From positions 1-32,444 of the forward strand of contig JAHISQ010000125.1 of assembly GCA_018818125.1 (NCBI GenBank): a DNA stretch of 32,444 bases. Reading direction: 5' to 3'. The DNA is from Candidatus Rifleibacteriota bacterium (GTDB lineage: Bacteria > Muiribacteriota > Ozemobacteria > Ozemobacterales > Ozemobacteraceae). Under the pieces are notes generated by a model. That model saw only the letters and a program-made list of their open reading frames with translations. It did no database searches and was not told the DNA's origin. Made by a program: the position numbers and the translations under genes. Shown piece by piece: positions 23,897 through 32,370 of the stretch; position 1 is the stretch's first letter; each line of letters opens with the position of its first letter.

Positions 23897-26826
23897 ACGA
23901 ATCCGGCAAATTTCGTCTGGCAGGTCTGCTGCTGGCCGGCTTTATCGTGCTGGCAGCGCCTTTGCTGTTTTTCAATAGCCTGCTGACGACCGCTCTGCAG
24001 CGCACAGAAGATTCGAAAATGGGGCTGTTGCGCGAAAAGATGCTGCAGGAAGCAGAGCGAATCAAAGAACTACTGAAGCCTGCGGCTTACATAAAAGAAA
24101 CAATCAGAAAGGTTCACAGTGAGATTCTGCCAGAGGTTACCCGCGATCTGATAAAGTTACGGCCGGCCAAAGATTTTGGCCGTGACATTTTTGACAAAAG
24201 ATTGCCGGAGAGCTTCTTAACAGCTCTTCGCTCACACCGGCTGGAACCATGGTTTATAACGGTTACCTACCCTGAAATTGCGGCTGTGCATTACTGGTTC
24301 TCTAAGAACCTGAGAGAACAATGTCCTGAACAGGATAATCTGGCGGCCAGTATTGCCTATAAGCTGATTTCAGTCAGCGCCCGTCTTTATCGTCAATATT
24401 ATCAACGAGACTGGGCAGGGCTTAAGATAAAAGCTGGTGTAAGCTATTTGATGAATTTTGGATTCCGCGAAGGGGGAAGTCTTAGCATTCGCTATTTAAC
24501 CCGTTTCGGCGAATTTTTTGTAGGACATGACACTGTCGAGGAGTTGTTCACCGACTATTTTGGCAAGCAGTCTTCATATTTTTACGCCTATAATTGCCTC
24601 AGTCACGAAAACCTGCATGGTGCCTACATGATTGGCGTATTACAGTCTGAGATAATGCCTTCTGAAATTCTTAAAACCGCGTTTGAAAAAAGTTATGAAA
24701 GCATTGAAGCCAGCATGGTCAACTTAACTGAGGGCAGATCCGGTTTTTTTGCTTCAGGTGATTCTCTTGAATATTTTGACCGGCCGCCTACCGAATTCCT
24801 CAACCACTTTTTTTTCACACAGAGATGGGCAAAAAAGAGGTATGAAGGCAGTCTTGAAGGATGTCGCATTCGTTTGAGAGCCGAAGTAACTGACGAAGTA
24901 AAAGACATGCGACGCGGTCAGCTTGTTTTCCGCATATCCGCCGGCTGTCTGTTTCTGGCATATCTTATGACAGCCATACATTACTGGTTGTTTGGCCTCA
25001 GATTAAACCTGACTATTCGCCGCAAATTACTGCTGCTGTTAAGCATAATCATTTTTATCCCGATTATCGGAACCGGGCTGCTGACGCTCGTCAGCCTCAT
25101 GGGTTCCGACCGCGTAATAGAAAACCATGTATTAGAAAAGACCCAGGAAGTAATAGAAGAATTTATCCAATATGACGACGAAAATGAACTGCGACAGCAG
25201 ATTGCAGCCTTGGAGATAAAACGCAGACTCGAAGAATATGATAGAGAAAACCTTGATCCAAAGGCGATATTGAGCCGACAAAGCGATAACCTTTTCTGGC
25301 TGAGATCATTGATGGGGAATCACACCATATTGTCCGAGAACGGTAACATGGTGCATTTTTCCAACACTCTGACAATATTAACCAGAGATTCACACAAGCT
25401 TCTCAACGTAATCATGCCAAAATTCCTTAGAGGCCTTGGAATACTCAAAAAAGGCGGCAATGCTTTCGCAGAAACTCTTACGCTAGGCATTTTTGAGGAC
25501 TATATTACTGCGGAAGTAGAAGAGAACAGTATTCCTCACGAAACTACAGTTCAGCACGATATATCACAGACTGTCGATACCGGTCGGGCCATCACTGTTC
25601 TGGCGAGATTGAAAACCGGGAGCTTTGTATTTTCCTATTCAAGACCGATGGACGGAAATTATTTTACCCACGCCTACCTCGGAAAATTTGCCAGTTCGGG
25701 TAATAAATGGTTTTCGCGCTCAGATCCCTATTGCGACATTGATATTGGTGCAAGATTGCGCCGGCATTATCAGCTGGAAATGGAAGCATGGCCGACCAAT
25801 ACACTTTTAAATGACGAAATGCTCGAAAGTTTTAACCGGGCGATGGAGCTGAAAGATTCCGGACAAAGAATTCTGCATACCAAAAATGGAATAAAAACCA
25901 GTGTCTGGAGTCATCGACCGAAAAAGGCTTGCCTGTTTGCTGCCATAGGTGAGAGTCGCGGCAGAGGAATCGGTTTTTTGACAATCAGCATGCTTTTTCC
26001 ATTGCTAACCGGCTATGCAATAGTTTTGATAATGGTTTTATCGCTGCTTTTCGCAGAATTTATCGTCAAACCGGTCAGCATATTTTCTGAGGGCATCGCC
26101 AAACTCAACCAGGAGCAATACGGCGTTTCCATTGAAAAATTTTCAGGTGATGAATTCAGTCTCATGACATCGGCCTTTAATAAAATGTCGGCAGCTTTGC
26201 GGCAGCGTGAAATGATCAAACGGCTTGTCTCGAAGAAGCTGATAGAAAGGGTTGAAACGGCAGACAGCTCAACCCCCGGCAGAACCGACAAGCAGCATAT
26301 CTGCGTGCTTGCTTCCGATATAAGAGGATTCACCACCATCAGCGAGAAGCACTCACCGACAGAAATAATCGAACTGCTCAATTCCTATTTCACCGCGATG
26401 GAAGAAGCCATCAATCAAAATGCAGGGGTAATTGACAAATACATTGGTGATGCAATACAGGCCGTGTTTTATGAAAAGGCAGGTCTTGACAGCGCAGAGA
26501 AAAGAGCGTGCCTGGCGGCTCTGAGCATGCGGCAAAAACTTCTAATGTTCAATCAGCAGCGGGCTGAAAAAAAACTTTTTGCCCTTGAGAACGGTATCGG
26601 GATCGCGTCTGGGGAAGCAATTTCCGGCAGTATTGGCAGCGAAAACGGCCGAAAAGATTTTACCATCATCGGCCGTATTACCGAACAGGCGGCCGCACTT
26701 GAATCCGCTACAGTGCAGACAAACAGCAGAATTCTCGTTTGCAGCGCAACACATTGTGCCGTCGAAAATGAGTTTAGTTTCAACCAGCATGCCGATGGGC
26801 GATGGGAGCTGACTGATGTCGGGTAA
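23893..26826 (+). CDS. Cyclase A: membrane class III nucleotide cyclase keeping metal-binding residues only
   Basis: 977 residues. Helix 1 (~9-30), large outside domain (~31-345), two helices joined by a short basic loop (~346-367, ~378-402), second outside domain (~403-692), helix 4 (~694-720), HAMP-like linker, then a class III cyclase domain (~800-977). Both metal aspartates are present: Asp809 (SDIRGFT) and Asp853 (IGDAIQAVF); base-recognition Lys849 and Thr924 also remain. The transition-state Asn and Arg of the VNxAxR motif are replaced by Glu931 and Ala935 (RITEQAAAL). A homodimer should therefore be poorly active. It starts on a TTG overlapping the tldE stop (needed to include helix 1) and overlaps cyclase B by 11 bases. 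See the matching entry for cyclase B. Confidence 0.9.
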   Translation: MNESGKFRLAGLLLAGFIVLAAPLLFFNSLLTTALQRTEDSKMGLLREKMLQEAERIKELLKPAAYIKETIRKVHSEILPEVTRDLIKLRPAKDFGRDIFDKRLPESFLTALRSHRLEPWFITVTYPEIAAVHYWFSKNLREQCPEQDNLAASIAYKLISVSARLYRQYYQRDWAGLKIKAGVSYLMNFGFREGGSLSIRYLTRFGEFFVGHDTVEELFTDYFGKQSSYFYAYNCLSHENLHGAYMIGVLQSEIMPSEILKTAFEKSYESIEASMVNLTEGRSGFFASGDSLEYFDRPPTEFLNHFFFTQRWAKKRYEGSLEGCRIRLRAEVTDEVKDMRRGQLVFRISAGCLFLAYLMTAIHYWLFGLRLNLTIRRKLLLLLSIIIFIPIIGTGLLTLVSLMGSDRVIENHVLEKTQEVIEEFIQYDDENELRQQIAALEIKRRLEEYDRENLDPKAILSRQSDNLFWLRSLMGNHTILSENGNMVHFSNTLTILTRDSHKLLNVIMPKFLRGLGILKKGGNAFAETLTLGIFEDYITAEVEENSIPHETTVQHDISQTVDTGRAITVLARLKTGSFVFSYSRPMDGNYFTHAYLGKFASSGNKWFSRSDPYCDIDIGARLRRHYQLEMEAWPTNTLLNDEMLESFNRAMELKDSGQRILHTKNGIKTSVWSHRPKKACLFAAIGESRGRGIGFLTISMLFPLLTGYAIVLIMVLSLLFAEFIVKPVSIFSEGIAKLNQEQYGVSIEKFSGDEFSLMTSAFNKMSAALRQREMIKRLVSKKLIERVETADSSTPGRTDKQHICVLASDIRGFTTISEKHSPTEIIELLNSYFTAMEEAINQNAGVIDKYIGDAIQAVFYEKAGLDSAEKRACLAALSMRQKLLMFNQQRAEKKLFALENGIGIASGEAISGSIGSENGRKDFTIIGRITEQAAALESATVQTNSRILVCSATHCAVENEFSFNQHADGRWELTDVG

Positions 26827-29686
26827 TTCTTCAGACAAAATAGTTAGAACCATTAAAATATCTACGACGGCACTGCTGATGGCGTGGTTGATGGTTCTGG
26901 TTCTGCCCCTGTGCGGGTCTCTTCTGGCAATAGATTACTTTATCGAACAATACGGTCTTTTTGCAGAGCCTGCAATACTCGATAACGCCCGTCAGAAAAT
27001 CGAAGAATGCCGCAATCTGCTGGTGATCGAGAATTTTATTGCTTCACGGGTGCCTCTTCTTGAAGAGCTTTCTTTACCTGCTGATTCGCAAACCCCGAGT
27101 CACTTGAAACGAGCCATTGATGAGATTATTTGTGGCGAGGGGCTTTTGTATATCTTTTTTGATAAAACCGGAAGAAAACTTAAAACTGCTGTCAGTCACC
27201 CTTCTGATCTGACCCAGCAATCTTTGCCACCTGCACCTCTTTTTCGAAACCCGATTGAGAATCTCACAAAAGATGACTATCTGCTTAACCATATCCTCAA
27301 TGAAACAATTAGTCCGGAGAAACAACGAAATGCGCTGCTGCTGCAGCAGATATTCAAGACAATAACAGCGATAAATGTTAGAGCCGGGCAGGTTTCCAAA
27401 AATTTCTCAGTAGCTTACGGCGGTGAACTTTACCTGACCTATTTCGAATTCAAGCAGCCCATGGCCGACTTTAAGGGCTGTTTTGCTGTAGTTAGAGGGT
27501 GCGACATCTCCTGGCAAAATCTTTTTCGCACTGTTAAGAAAAAATACCCGGCTTTTAGCCTGACTTTGAAGAAGATGCACATTCAGGATGCCATAAAAAG
27601 GCCTGACTTTTTATATACTGGCATTCGTCATGAAAATGCAACAACTGTGCTGACAGCTCCTGCTGATCAAAGATTTATCCGGAGTTACCTGCACAAAGGC
27701 GGCCTGATACTTGCGCAGAAGGAGCATAACTTCAAGATACCTTTTATCCAGTATCGTATTTCGACTCAGGGTTTGCAGAAGCGTTTACAGAAAATACGAA
27801 ACAGTCTTGGAGCAGCAGCAAAAATCCTGGTTATGCTCTCGCTGATACAGCTGATACACATGGCTTTGTTTGGTATTAATCTTAACATAAGCTTTAAAAG
27901 ACGCATTCTCGCCAGCGCCGTGCTTGTTTCTATCTTTCCATATTCATTTTTTGGCATAAGTTTCTATCTGCATAAGCAATATGACGACTTTCTGGCACAT
28001 CTTAATCTGCTGCAACACGTTGAAATAAAATTAATGCAAATCAACAATGAGCTTACGCAATTCATGGAAAAGACTGAAAGTAATCTTGTTTCTCTTGCCG
28101 GAAAAATAGACAAAACACTTATGTATGATAAAGCTGCGGTCCAAAAGCTGTTCGCTGAAATTGGCGAAAAAGTGCCAGTATCAGAAATTGCTCTACATCG
28201 CCCCGACAGCTCTGATTTAAGAGAGTATGCAGAGCGGATTTCTGCAGTTAACCAGAACAGTACGACAAAAATCATTGAGCGTTTTATTCCCAAACAGGGG
28301 ATTGCAATTCTGCTTGAGCCTGAGCCGGTTGTGCGTGTGCGCAAAGACATGGTTCTCATTGCAGGAAACGCAGTAAAATCCACGGGCATTTCCGATCAAA
28401 TGATTTCCAATGGTAAATTCTATTATATTAATCAGGGGAAAGTAGTTGTCTGGTATTCAACAACAAAACTGTTTGACGAGTCTCAGCCACAAATGCCCTT
28501 TATTGGCCTGCTCTCCGGAAAATTTGAAGCTGGTCCGCTTATTAAGTCTTTCCTGCAACAATCTACACTGGTAGCAGAAAACTTTGAAGAAGCCTATGGA
28601 AATTATCAGATAAAATTCGCGTTTATGCCCACGCAAAGAACAGGTTCCCCAAAAATTTGGCCGGGCACCGGTCATTGTGATAATGAGATGATAAAAAAAA
28701 CAGCAAGGCAGGAAAACTCCAGCATCACAACAGAATCAGATGATGAAGGAAACACGAGCTGTCTCGTCAGCAGGTATAATGAGAATATTCCACATGTGGC
28801 GATAGCTCTTGCGACAACAAAAACACGCATTGGCAGTTACTTCGCTGCTGTTATCGGGCTTTTTGTTTATCTCGGCCTGGTCTTCTATCTTATCAGCCAG
28901 CTTCTGGAAAAATTCTTCGTAGCACCTGTAATTGCTCTGGCCAGAAGCGCCGAGCAGATTGCGCGCGGAAAGGATGTCTGGAACCTGTCACTGACAACCG
29001 GAGACGAGTTTGAACAGCTCAACAATTCATTTTCTGAGCTGGTCGTCGGCCTACGGCAAAGAAACATGCTACGCGACTATGTTTCAGAAGATGCTATTTC
29101 AGAAATGGAAGCATCTGATGTAAAAGATATGGCTCCGGGTGGTGAATACATTGAAGCCACGATTATTTTTGCCACGATCAGAAATTACTCGGAGCTTACC
29201 GCTGATTTTCCGCCAGAACAAACTGTTGAGATGATTAATCGCTTTATTACAGCCGGCGATCACCTGGTTAAAAAGCATGGCGGAACGATCGACAAAATAA
29301 TTGACAGCACCCTGATGCTGGTATTTCGTGACAGCGAAACCCAGAGCGACTCACACGCACTGCGGGCAGCGAGAACTGCTCTGGAACTGGCAGCAGAAAT
29401 GCATCAGCAGAACCTGGATATCTATGCCGGCATAGCCTCTGGCACAGTAATTTCTGGCCGAATCGGTTCTTATACGGGTAAGCTCGACTTTACAGTAATT
29501 GGCGATCAGGTGAATCTGGCAGCCAGACTGAAAACAGAGGCAGTCGACAGTGTCAGCGGACTTATAATATCTGGCTCAACCATGCGCCTCTTGAAAGGCA
29601 AAGGCCGCGTAAACTTTTTACGCCGCTGCTCACTCAAGGGAAAAGCCCGCGAATACAATATCTATGAACTATATGAACTGCGCTGA
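26816..29686 (+). CDS. Cyclase B: membrane class III nucleotide cyclase keeping transition-state residues only
   Basis: 956 residues with the same layout as cyclase A: helix 1 (~16-38), outside domain (~39-333), helix pair (~334-356, ~364-385), second outside domain (~386-672), helix 4 (~673-695), HAMP-like linker (~700-752), cyclase domain (~775-956). First metal Asp is replaced by Thr787 and the next Gly by Asn (FATIRNY); second metal Asp is replaced by Ser831 (IIDSTLMLVF). Lys827, Thr893, Asn900 and Arg904 (DFTVIGDQVNLAAR) are intact. This is the mirror image of cyclase A. The same changes (Asp to Ser, Gly to Asn, GST in place of GDA) mark the C2 half of animal adenylyl cyclases. GGGAG lies 7 bases before the ATG, inside cyclase A. 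Confidence 0.9.
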   Translation: MSGNSSDKIVRTIKISTTALLMAWLMVLVLPLCGSLLAIDYFIEQYGLFAEPAILDNARQKIEECRNLLVIENFIASRVPLLEELSLPADSQTPSHLKRAIDEIICGEGLLYIFFDKTGRKLKTAVSHPSDLTQQSLPPAPLFRNPIENLTKDDYLLNHILNETISPEKQRNALLLQQIFKTITAINVRAGQVSKNFSVAYGGELYLTYFEFKQPMADFKGCFAVVRGCDISWQNLFRTVKKKYPAFSLTLKKMHIQDAIKRPDFLYTGIRHENATTVLTAPADQRFIRSYLHKGGLILAQKEHNFKIPFIQYRISTQGLQKRLQKIRNSLGAAAKILVMLSLIQLIHMALFGINLNISFKRRILASAVLVSIFPYSFFGISFYLHKQYDDFLAHLNLLQHVEIKLMQINNELTQFMEKTESNLVSLAGKIDKTLMYDKAAVQKLFAEIGEKVPVSEIALHRPDSSDLREYAERISAVNQNSTTKIIERFIPKQGIAILLEPEPVVRVRKDMVLIAGNAVKSTGISDQMISNGKFYYINQGKVVVWYSTTKLFDESQPQMPFIGLLSGKFEAGPLIKSFLQQSTLVAENFEEAYGNYQIKFAFMPTQRTGSPKIWPGTGHCDNEMIKKTARQENSSITTESDDEGNTSCLVSRYNENIPHVAIALATTKTRIGSYFAAVIGLFVYLGLVFYLISQLLEKFFVAPVIALARSAEQIARGKDVWNLSLTTGDEFEQLNNSFSELVVGLRQRNMLRDYVSEDAISEMEASDVKDMAPGGEYIEATIIFATIRNYSELTADFPPEQTVEMINRFITAGDHLVKKHGGTIDKIIDSTLMLVFRDSETQSDSHALRAARTALELAAEMHQQNLDIYAGIASGTVISGRIGSYTGKLDFTVIGDQVNLAARLKTEAVDSVSGLIISGSTMRLLKGKGRVNFLRRCSLKGKAREYNIYELYELR

Positions 29687-29767
29687 ATCAAGGTTGCCTA
29701 AAGAAACAAGATAAAAGTCTGGCGAGAGATTATCTCAGAGCTGGCCTATGCCTTCGGCATAACGCTT

Positions 29768-29792
29768 CGTTGTCAGAATGCTCCTGGCAACG
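29768..29792. terminator. Stem-loop between convergent transcripts
   Basis: CGTTGTCAG pairs with CTGGCAACG (one G:T) around a 7-base loop. A smaller TATGCC/GGCATA hairpin lies just before it. There is no T-run; probably a shared 3' structure for cyclase B and the DUF1963-like gene. Confidence 0.35.
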
Positions 29793-29795
29793 ACA

Positions 29796-30533
29796 CTAAA
29801 AACACTGCATTTCCATGCCGAACTGGTCGTGATGTTCATGGCACTGAAAAAGATAAACACAACCAGCATCACCCCACATAAGCTGAACTTCCTGCTGTGA
29901 GTCTATCTGACCGATAAAATCCATGATCTTTTTGCAGATCGGGCATGTGCGCTCTGCTTCGCCCTGTATCCAGATCGGATAACCACCAATGCTGGTAAAT
30001 GGCTCCATTTCACACCCAACTTCGAGACCGGCATCCTCATAGGCACCAAGAGGATCATCAGCATCAACCTCTTCGCACATTTCGGCAATATAGGGGTATT
30101 TTTCCTCGATCGTTTCGTAGTCAGGCAATACCTGAGTTTTCGCAAGCTGGCAGGAAAAAGCGGTGAAAGATGTGTCAACACCGATCCCATCAACAAACTT
30201 TTCAGGCGCAGCAGTTTGGTAGGATCTTATCAGCCATTGACCGGGCTCCTCATTTTCGCTACCAATCGGCGTGCATTTAAAACAGTAATAAAACACCAGC
30301 AAAGGCGAAGCAGACAGGGCCTTCTGGTCAGACTGCGGATAGAATTGAAAAACAAAGCTGAGTTTCTCGCCGCAAACAGGGCATACAGGTGCAATATCTT
30401 CGTTTTCACTATAGGCTGGGCCGGCAAACCTGGTTTCTGCAGCCATGAGTCTAGCAAAACCTGGTTTTTCCGGTATTACCCGTTGACACTCCAATTTAAT
30501 TTTTTTAAGAGCGTTGATCAATGCTTCACTCAT
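29796..30533 (-). CDS. DUF1963-like protein with cysteine pairs
   Basis: 245 residues, cytoplasmic. The C-terminal MWGDAGCVYLFQC and the aromatic FVFQFYPQSD strand resemble DUF1963 (YwqG-type) proteins of unknown function. Three CxxC pairs (51/54 in CPVCGEKL, 84/87 in YYCFKC, 197/200 in CPICKK) suggest zinc-ribbon sites, more than typical DUF1963 members show. AAGGAG 8 bases before ATG 30533 fixes the start; the frame's upstream extension overlaps the DUF1287-like gene. The start region overlaps that gene's stop by 8 bases, indicating coupling. Confidence 0.7.
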   Translation of the reverse strand: MSEALINALKKIKLECQRVIPEKPGFARLMAAETRFAGPAYSENEDIAPVCPVCGEKLSFVFQFYPQSDQKALSASPLLVFYYCFKCTPIGSENEEPGQWLIRSYQTAAPEKFVDGIGVDTSFTAFSCQLAKTQVLPDYETIEEKYPYIAEMCEEVDADDPLGAYEDAGLEVGCEMEPFTSIGGYPIWIQGEAERTCPICKKIMDFIGQIDSQQEVQLMWGDAGCVYLFQCHEHHDQFGMEMQCF

Positions 30534-31245
30534 CTTGCGTTCTCCTTGCAGGGTTTGCCGGGTAACGATAATGCCCGGTAATTTTATAAACAAACAACAT
30601 ATCCTCGAGAACCGGACCTGCGCCGATGTTATGAACAATCAATGGGCGCAGACCGTCTTCAGATCTCCTATCGGTAACTATACCAATGTGCGGCAGGTTA
30701 CCTGGCAACATCCAGGTAACCAGGTTTCCTGGCAGATAATCGCCAGCAGACGCACTAACCTTAAGCTTCTGTCCTTTTCGCGTAAAAAAAGTCTGCAGAT
30801 TCGGGACACGGCGGTGATCAATATTTGTGTCTGTTCGTTTAAGTCCCCAGTTATTTGGATAAAGTGCAAAGTGTCGTCGCATATCTTCGTGAACATTTTT
30901 TTGAAGATCTATACCAAGAGCCCTGTAAACTCTTATCAATACATCAGTACAGACCCCGACATCTGCAGGAACATCACCACCAGGGTAGGCTATTTTTCGA
31001 TATCTTCCGTCATATATGATTCTGTGAGTAGTTCTCTCTATCGCAGCAACGATGAGTCTTTCGGTAAAATCTTTGCTCTCAGCCAGTTGATCGGAAATAC
31101 TACCAGACTGGCCAGAAGTGACAACCTGCGCGAAAATAGTCTGCCCAATTAACATTGGTGAAATTATCAGCAGAGAAAAAAAACAACGAATAATTGATCT
31201 GGCGTGATTGCTGCTGGTAAAGAAATTTCTGAAAAATCGCATCAT
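30526..31245 (-). CDS. Periplasmic DUF1287-family protein (NlpC/P60-like fold)
   Basis: 239 residues with an N-terminal hydrophobic signal (CFFSLLIISPMLIGQTIFAQ, ~21-40). The DUF1287 hallmarks are clear: YPGGDVPADVGVCTDVLIRVYRALGID, NIDHRRVPNLQTFF, PGNLVTWMLPGNLPHIGIV and VHNIGAG. Cys99, His186 and His205/Asn206 could form a cysteine-peptidase-like triad, suggesting a cell-wall peptide hydrolase, unproven for this family. It starts 2 bases after the SnoaL-like gene's stop, without its own strong ribosome site, and overlaps the next gene, so all three are one operon. Confidence 0.88.
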   Translation of the reverse strand: MMRFFRNFFTSSNHARSIIRCFFSLLIISPMLIGQTIFAQVVTSGQSGSISDQLAESKDFTERLIVAAIERTTHRIIYDGRYRKIAYPGGDVPADVGVCTDVLIRVYRALGIDLQKNVHEDMRRHFALYPNNWGLKRTDTNIDHRRVPNLQTFFTRKGQKLKVSASAGDYLPGNLVTWMLPGNLPHIGIVTDRRSEDGLRPLIVHNIGAGPVLEDMLFVYKITGHYRYPANPARRTQDE

Positions 31246-31247
31246 AT

Positions 31248-31622
31248 TCAGCGTGGCATCGGGCCGAAATGCTCATTGATGATCTGCCAGCGACCATTCT
31301 CACATATCCAGACTAGTGTTCCACGGCCTGGATTAGTAAATCTTTTACCATTAATAGTTCCAGCCCACTTAAAACAAAAGCTGCAACTCGCAAACTCAGC
31401 TGTCTTATGATTCCAACGCAAATCACGAATTTCAAAGAGCTCATCCTTGATCAGTGAAAACGTCTTTCTAAGCACTTCTGCGATGGCTGGCTTGCCGTTG
31501 TAAGTGCCCTCTGCAAAGATAACAGTAGCATCTTCATGAAAATAATCAGATGCGGCTTCCCAGCTCTGCAAAGCCAAAGCGTCTATGTATTCATTTAAAA
31601 CATTATCTAAATTCTGTGTCAT
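31248..31622 (-). CDS. SnoaL/DUF4440-like (NTF2-fold) protein
   Basis: 124 residues of the NTF2-like cone fold: a helical start (NVLNEYIDALALQSWEAASDYFHEDATVIF), GTYNGKPAIAEVLRKTF, and beta strands ending GRGTLVWICENGRWQIINEHFG. Such proteins are small-molecule isomerases, hydrolases or binding proteins; the substrate is not evident. The frame is open 20 codons upstream, but AGGTATAGGT directly before ATG 31622 and the start of similarity favour the shorter form. First gene of a three-gene minus-strand operon. Confidence 0.8.
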   Translation of the reverse strand: MTQNLDNVLNEYIDALALQSWEAASDYFHEDATVIFAEGTYNGKPAIAEVLRKTFSLIKDELFEIRDLRWNHKTAEFASCSFCFKWAGTINGKRFTNPGRGTLVWICENGRWQIINEHFGPMPR

Positions 31623-31698
31623 ACCTATACCTGCACTCGTATTTATTACTTTGAATAAAATCGGCCTAAAAGCAGGAATCATGTAGCCTGCGGCAAAG

Positions 31699-32097
31699 TT
31701 ATTTCATGGTTTGCCGTAAAAATTCGCCAATCTTGCGATCTTCCGTGAGAATATGCGCCTCGATCCAGATATGAAGGTAGCTAATCAGCTCGGAAAAAGT
31801 GCCTCCATTGCCGCTTTGCATATCTTTCAAAAAAATAGCCAGATGATTTATCAGTTGATCGTGCATTTGGCGATGTTCTTCAAATTCAGGATACCCAATT
31901 TCAAGCATCATATCTTCTTCATCGGTAAAATGGCTACGGGCGTAATCTACAACAAAAAGAAATGTATTTGCAAAACTGTTGTCATCAACACAACCATTCA
32001 TCAGCTGATTCTCAAGACCATCGACTTTTTCAATCAATTGCTTATGCTGAGAGTCGACTTCTGGGAAACCTATGCTAAAACTTTCACACCATTTCAT
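31699..32097 (-). CDS. Bacteriohemerythrin
   Basis: 132 residues, single hemerythrin domain with a di-iron O2-binding site. All ligands are visible: His18 (DSQHKQL), His56 and Glu60 (SHFTDEED), His75 and His79 (EEHRQMHD), His115 and Asp120 (EAHILTEDRKI). The WCESFSIGFPEVDSQH N-terminus is standard. Start chosen at ATG 32097, with AGGTT 8 bases upstream; the longer frame would cover the promoter. Likely roles are O2 binding, storage or sensing, or delivery in a low-oxygen organism. Monocistronic from its own promoter. Confidence 0.94.
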   Translation of the reverse strand: MKWCESFSIGFPEVDSQHKQLIEKVDGLENQLMNGCVDDNSFANTFLFVVDYARSHFTDEEDMMLEIGYPEFEEHRQMHDQLINHLAIFLKDMQSGNGGTFSELISYLHIWIEAHILTEDRKIGEFLRQTMK

Positions 32098-32125
32098 AAC
32101 ACAACCTGTAAATAAACATTTGCTG

Positions 32126-32153
32126 ATTGTAGCGTACATTATGCTTTTGTAAA
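32126..32153 (-). promoter_or_regulatory. Candidate bacteriohemerythrin promoter
   Basis: Minus-strand TTTACA (32148-32153) and TACAAT (32126-32131) separated by 16 bases, 29 bases upstream of the ATG. Confidence 0.5.
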
Positions 32154-32220
32154 AGTAAAACAGTGATTAAACCTTAGTGGTTCAAAAAGCAAGCTCGTTC
32201 GGAAATTTCACATAGATGGA

Positions 32221-32254
32221 AAAAGCCTCGTAACGTTAGTTACGAGGCTTTTAT
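32221..32254. terminator. Bidirectional intrinsic terminator
   Basis: AAAAGCCTCGTAAC pairs perfectly with GTTACGAGGCTTTT (14 bp, 4-base loop). Flanking A and T runs make it work in either direction. No gene ending on it from the left is seen, so it probably serves a leftward transcript from beyond the window. Confidence 0.8.
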
Positions 32255-32311
32255 ATTAGAGCCACGCCAGGATGGCAAGTGGCCGAGACGCAGGCTATGC
32301 GGCCTAAAAGG

Positions 32312-32347
32312 ATGAAGCCCCAGCAGATTGCTCGGCTGAGGCTTCAT
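32312..32347. repeat. Palindromic hairpin in the terminal gene-free region
   Basis: ATGAAGCC and GGCTTCAT form an 8-bp stem, extended past one mismatch by CAGC/GCTG. Similar in style (stem, single mismatch, second stem) to the hairpin at 5546-5577. Confidence 0.45.
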
Positions 32348-32370
32348 AGACCTGGCGGCGACCGACTTTT

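Noticed and set aside
23893..29686. Cyclase A or B as decayed pseudogenes
   Set aside because: Both frames are intact over ~950 codons, overlap tightly, and their lost residues are exactly complementary, with base-binding residues kept in both; random decay would not give that pattern.
30514..31152. 212-codon plus-strand frame opposite the DUF1287-like gene
   Set aside because: The minus-strand frame has family motifs and a signal peptide; the plus-strand translation has neither.
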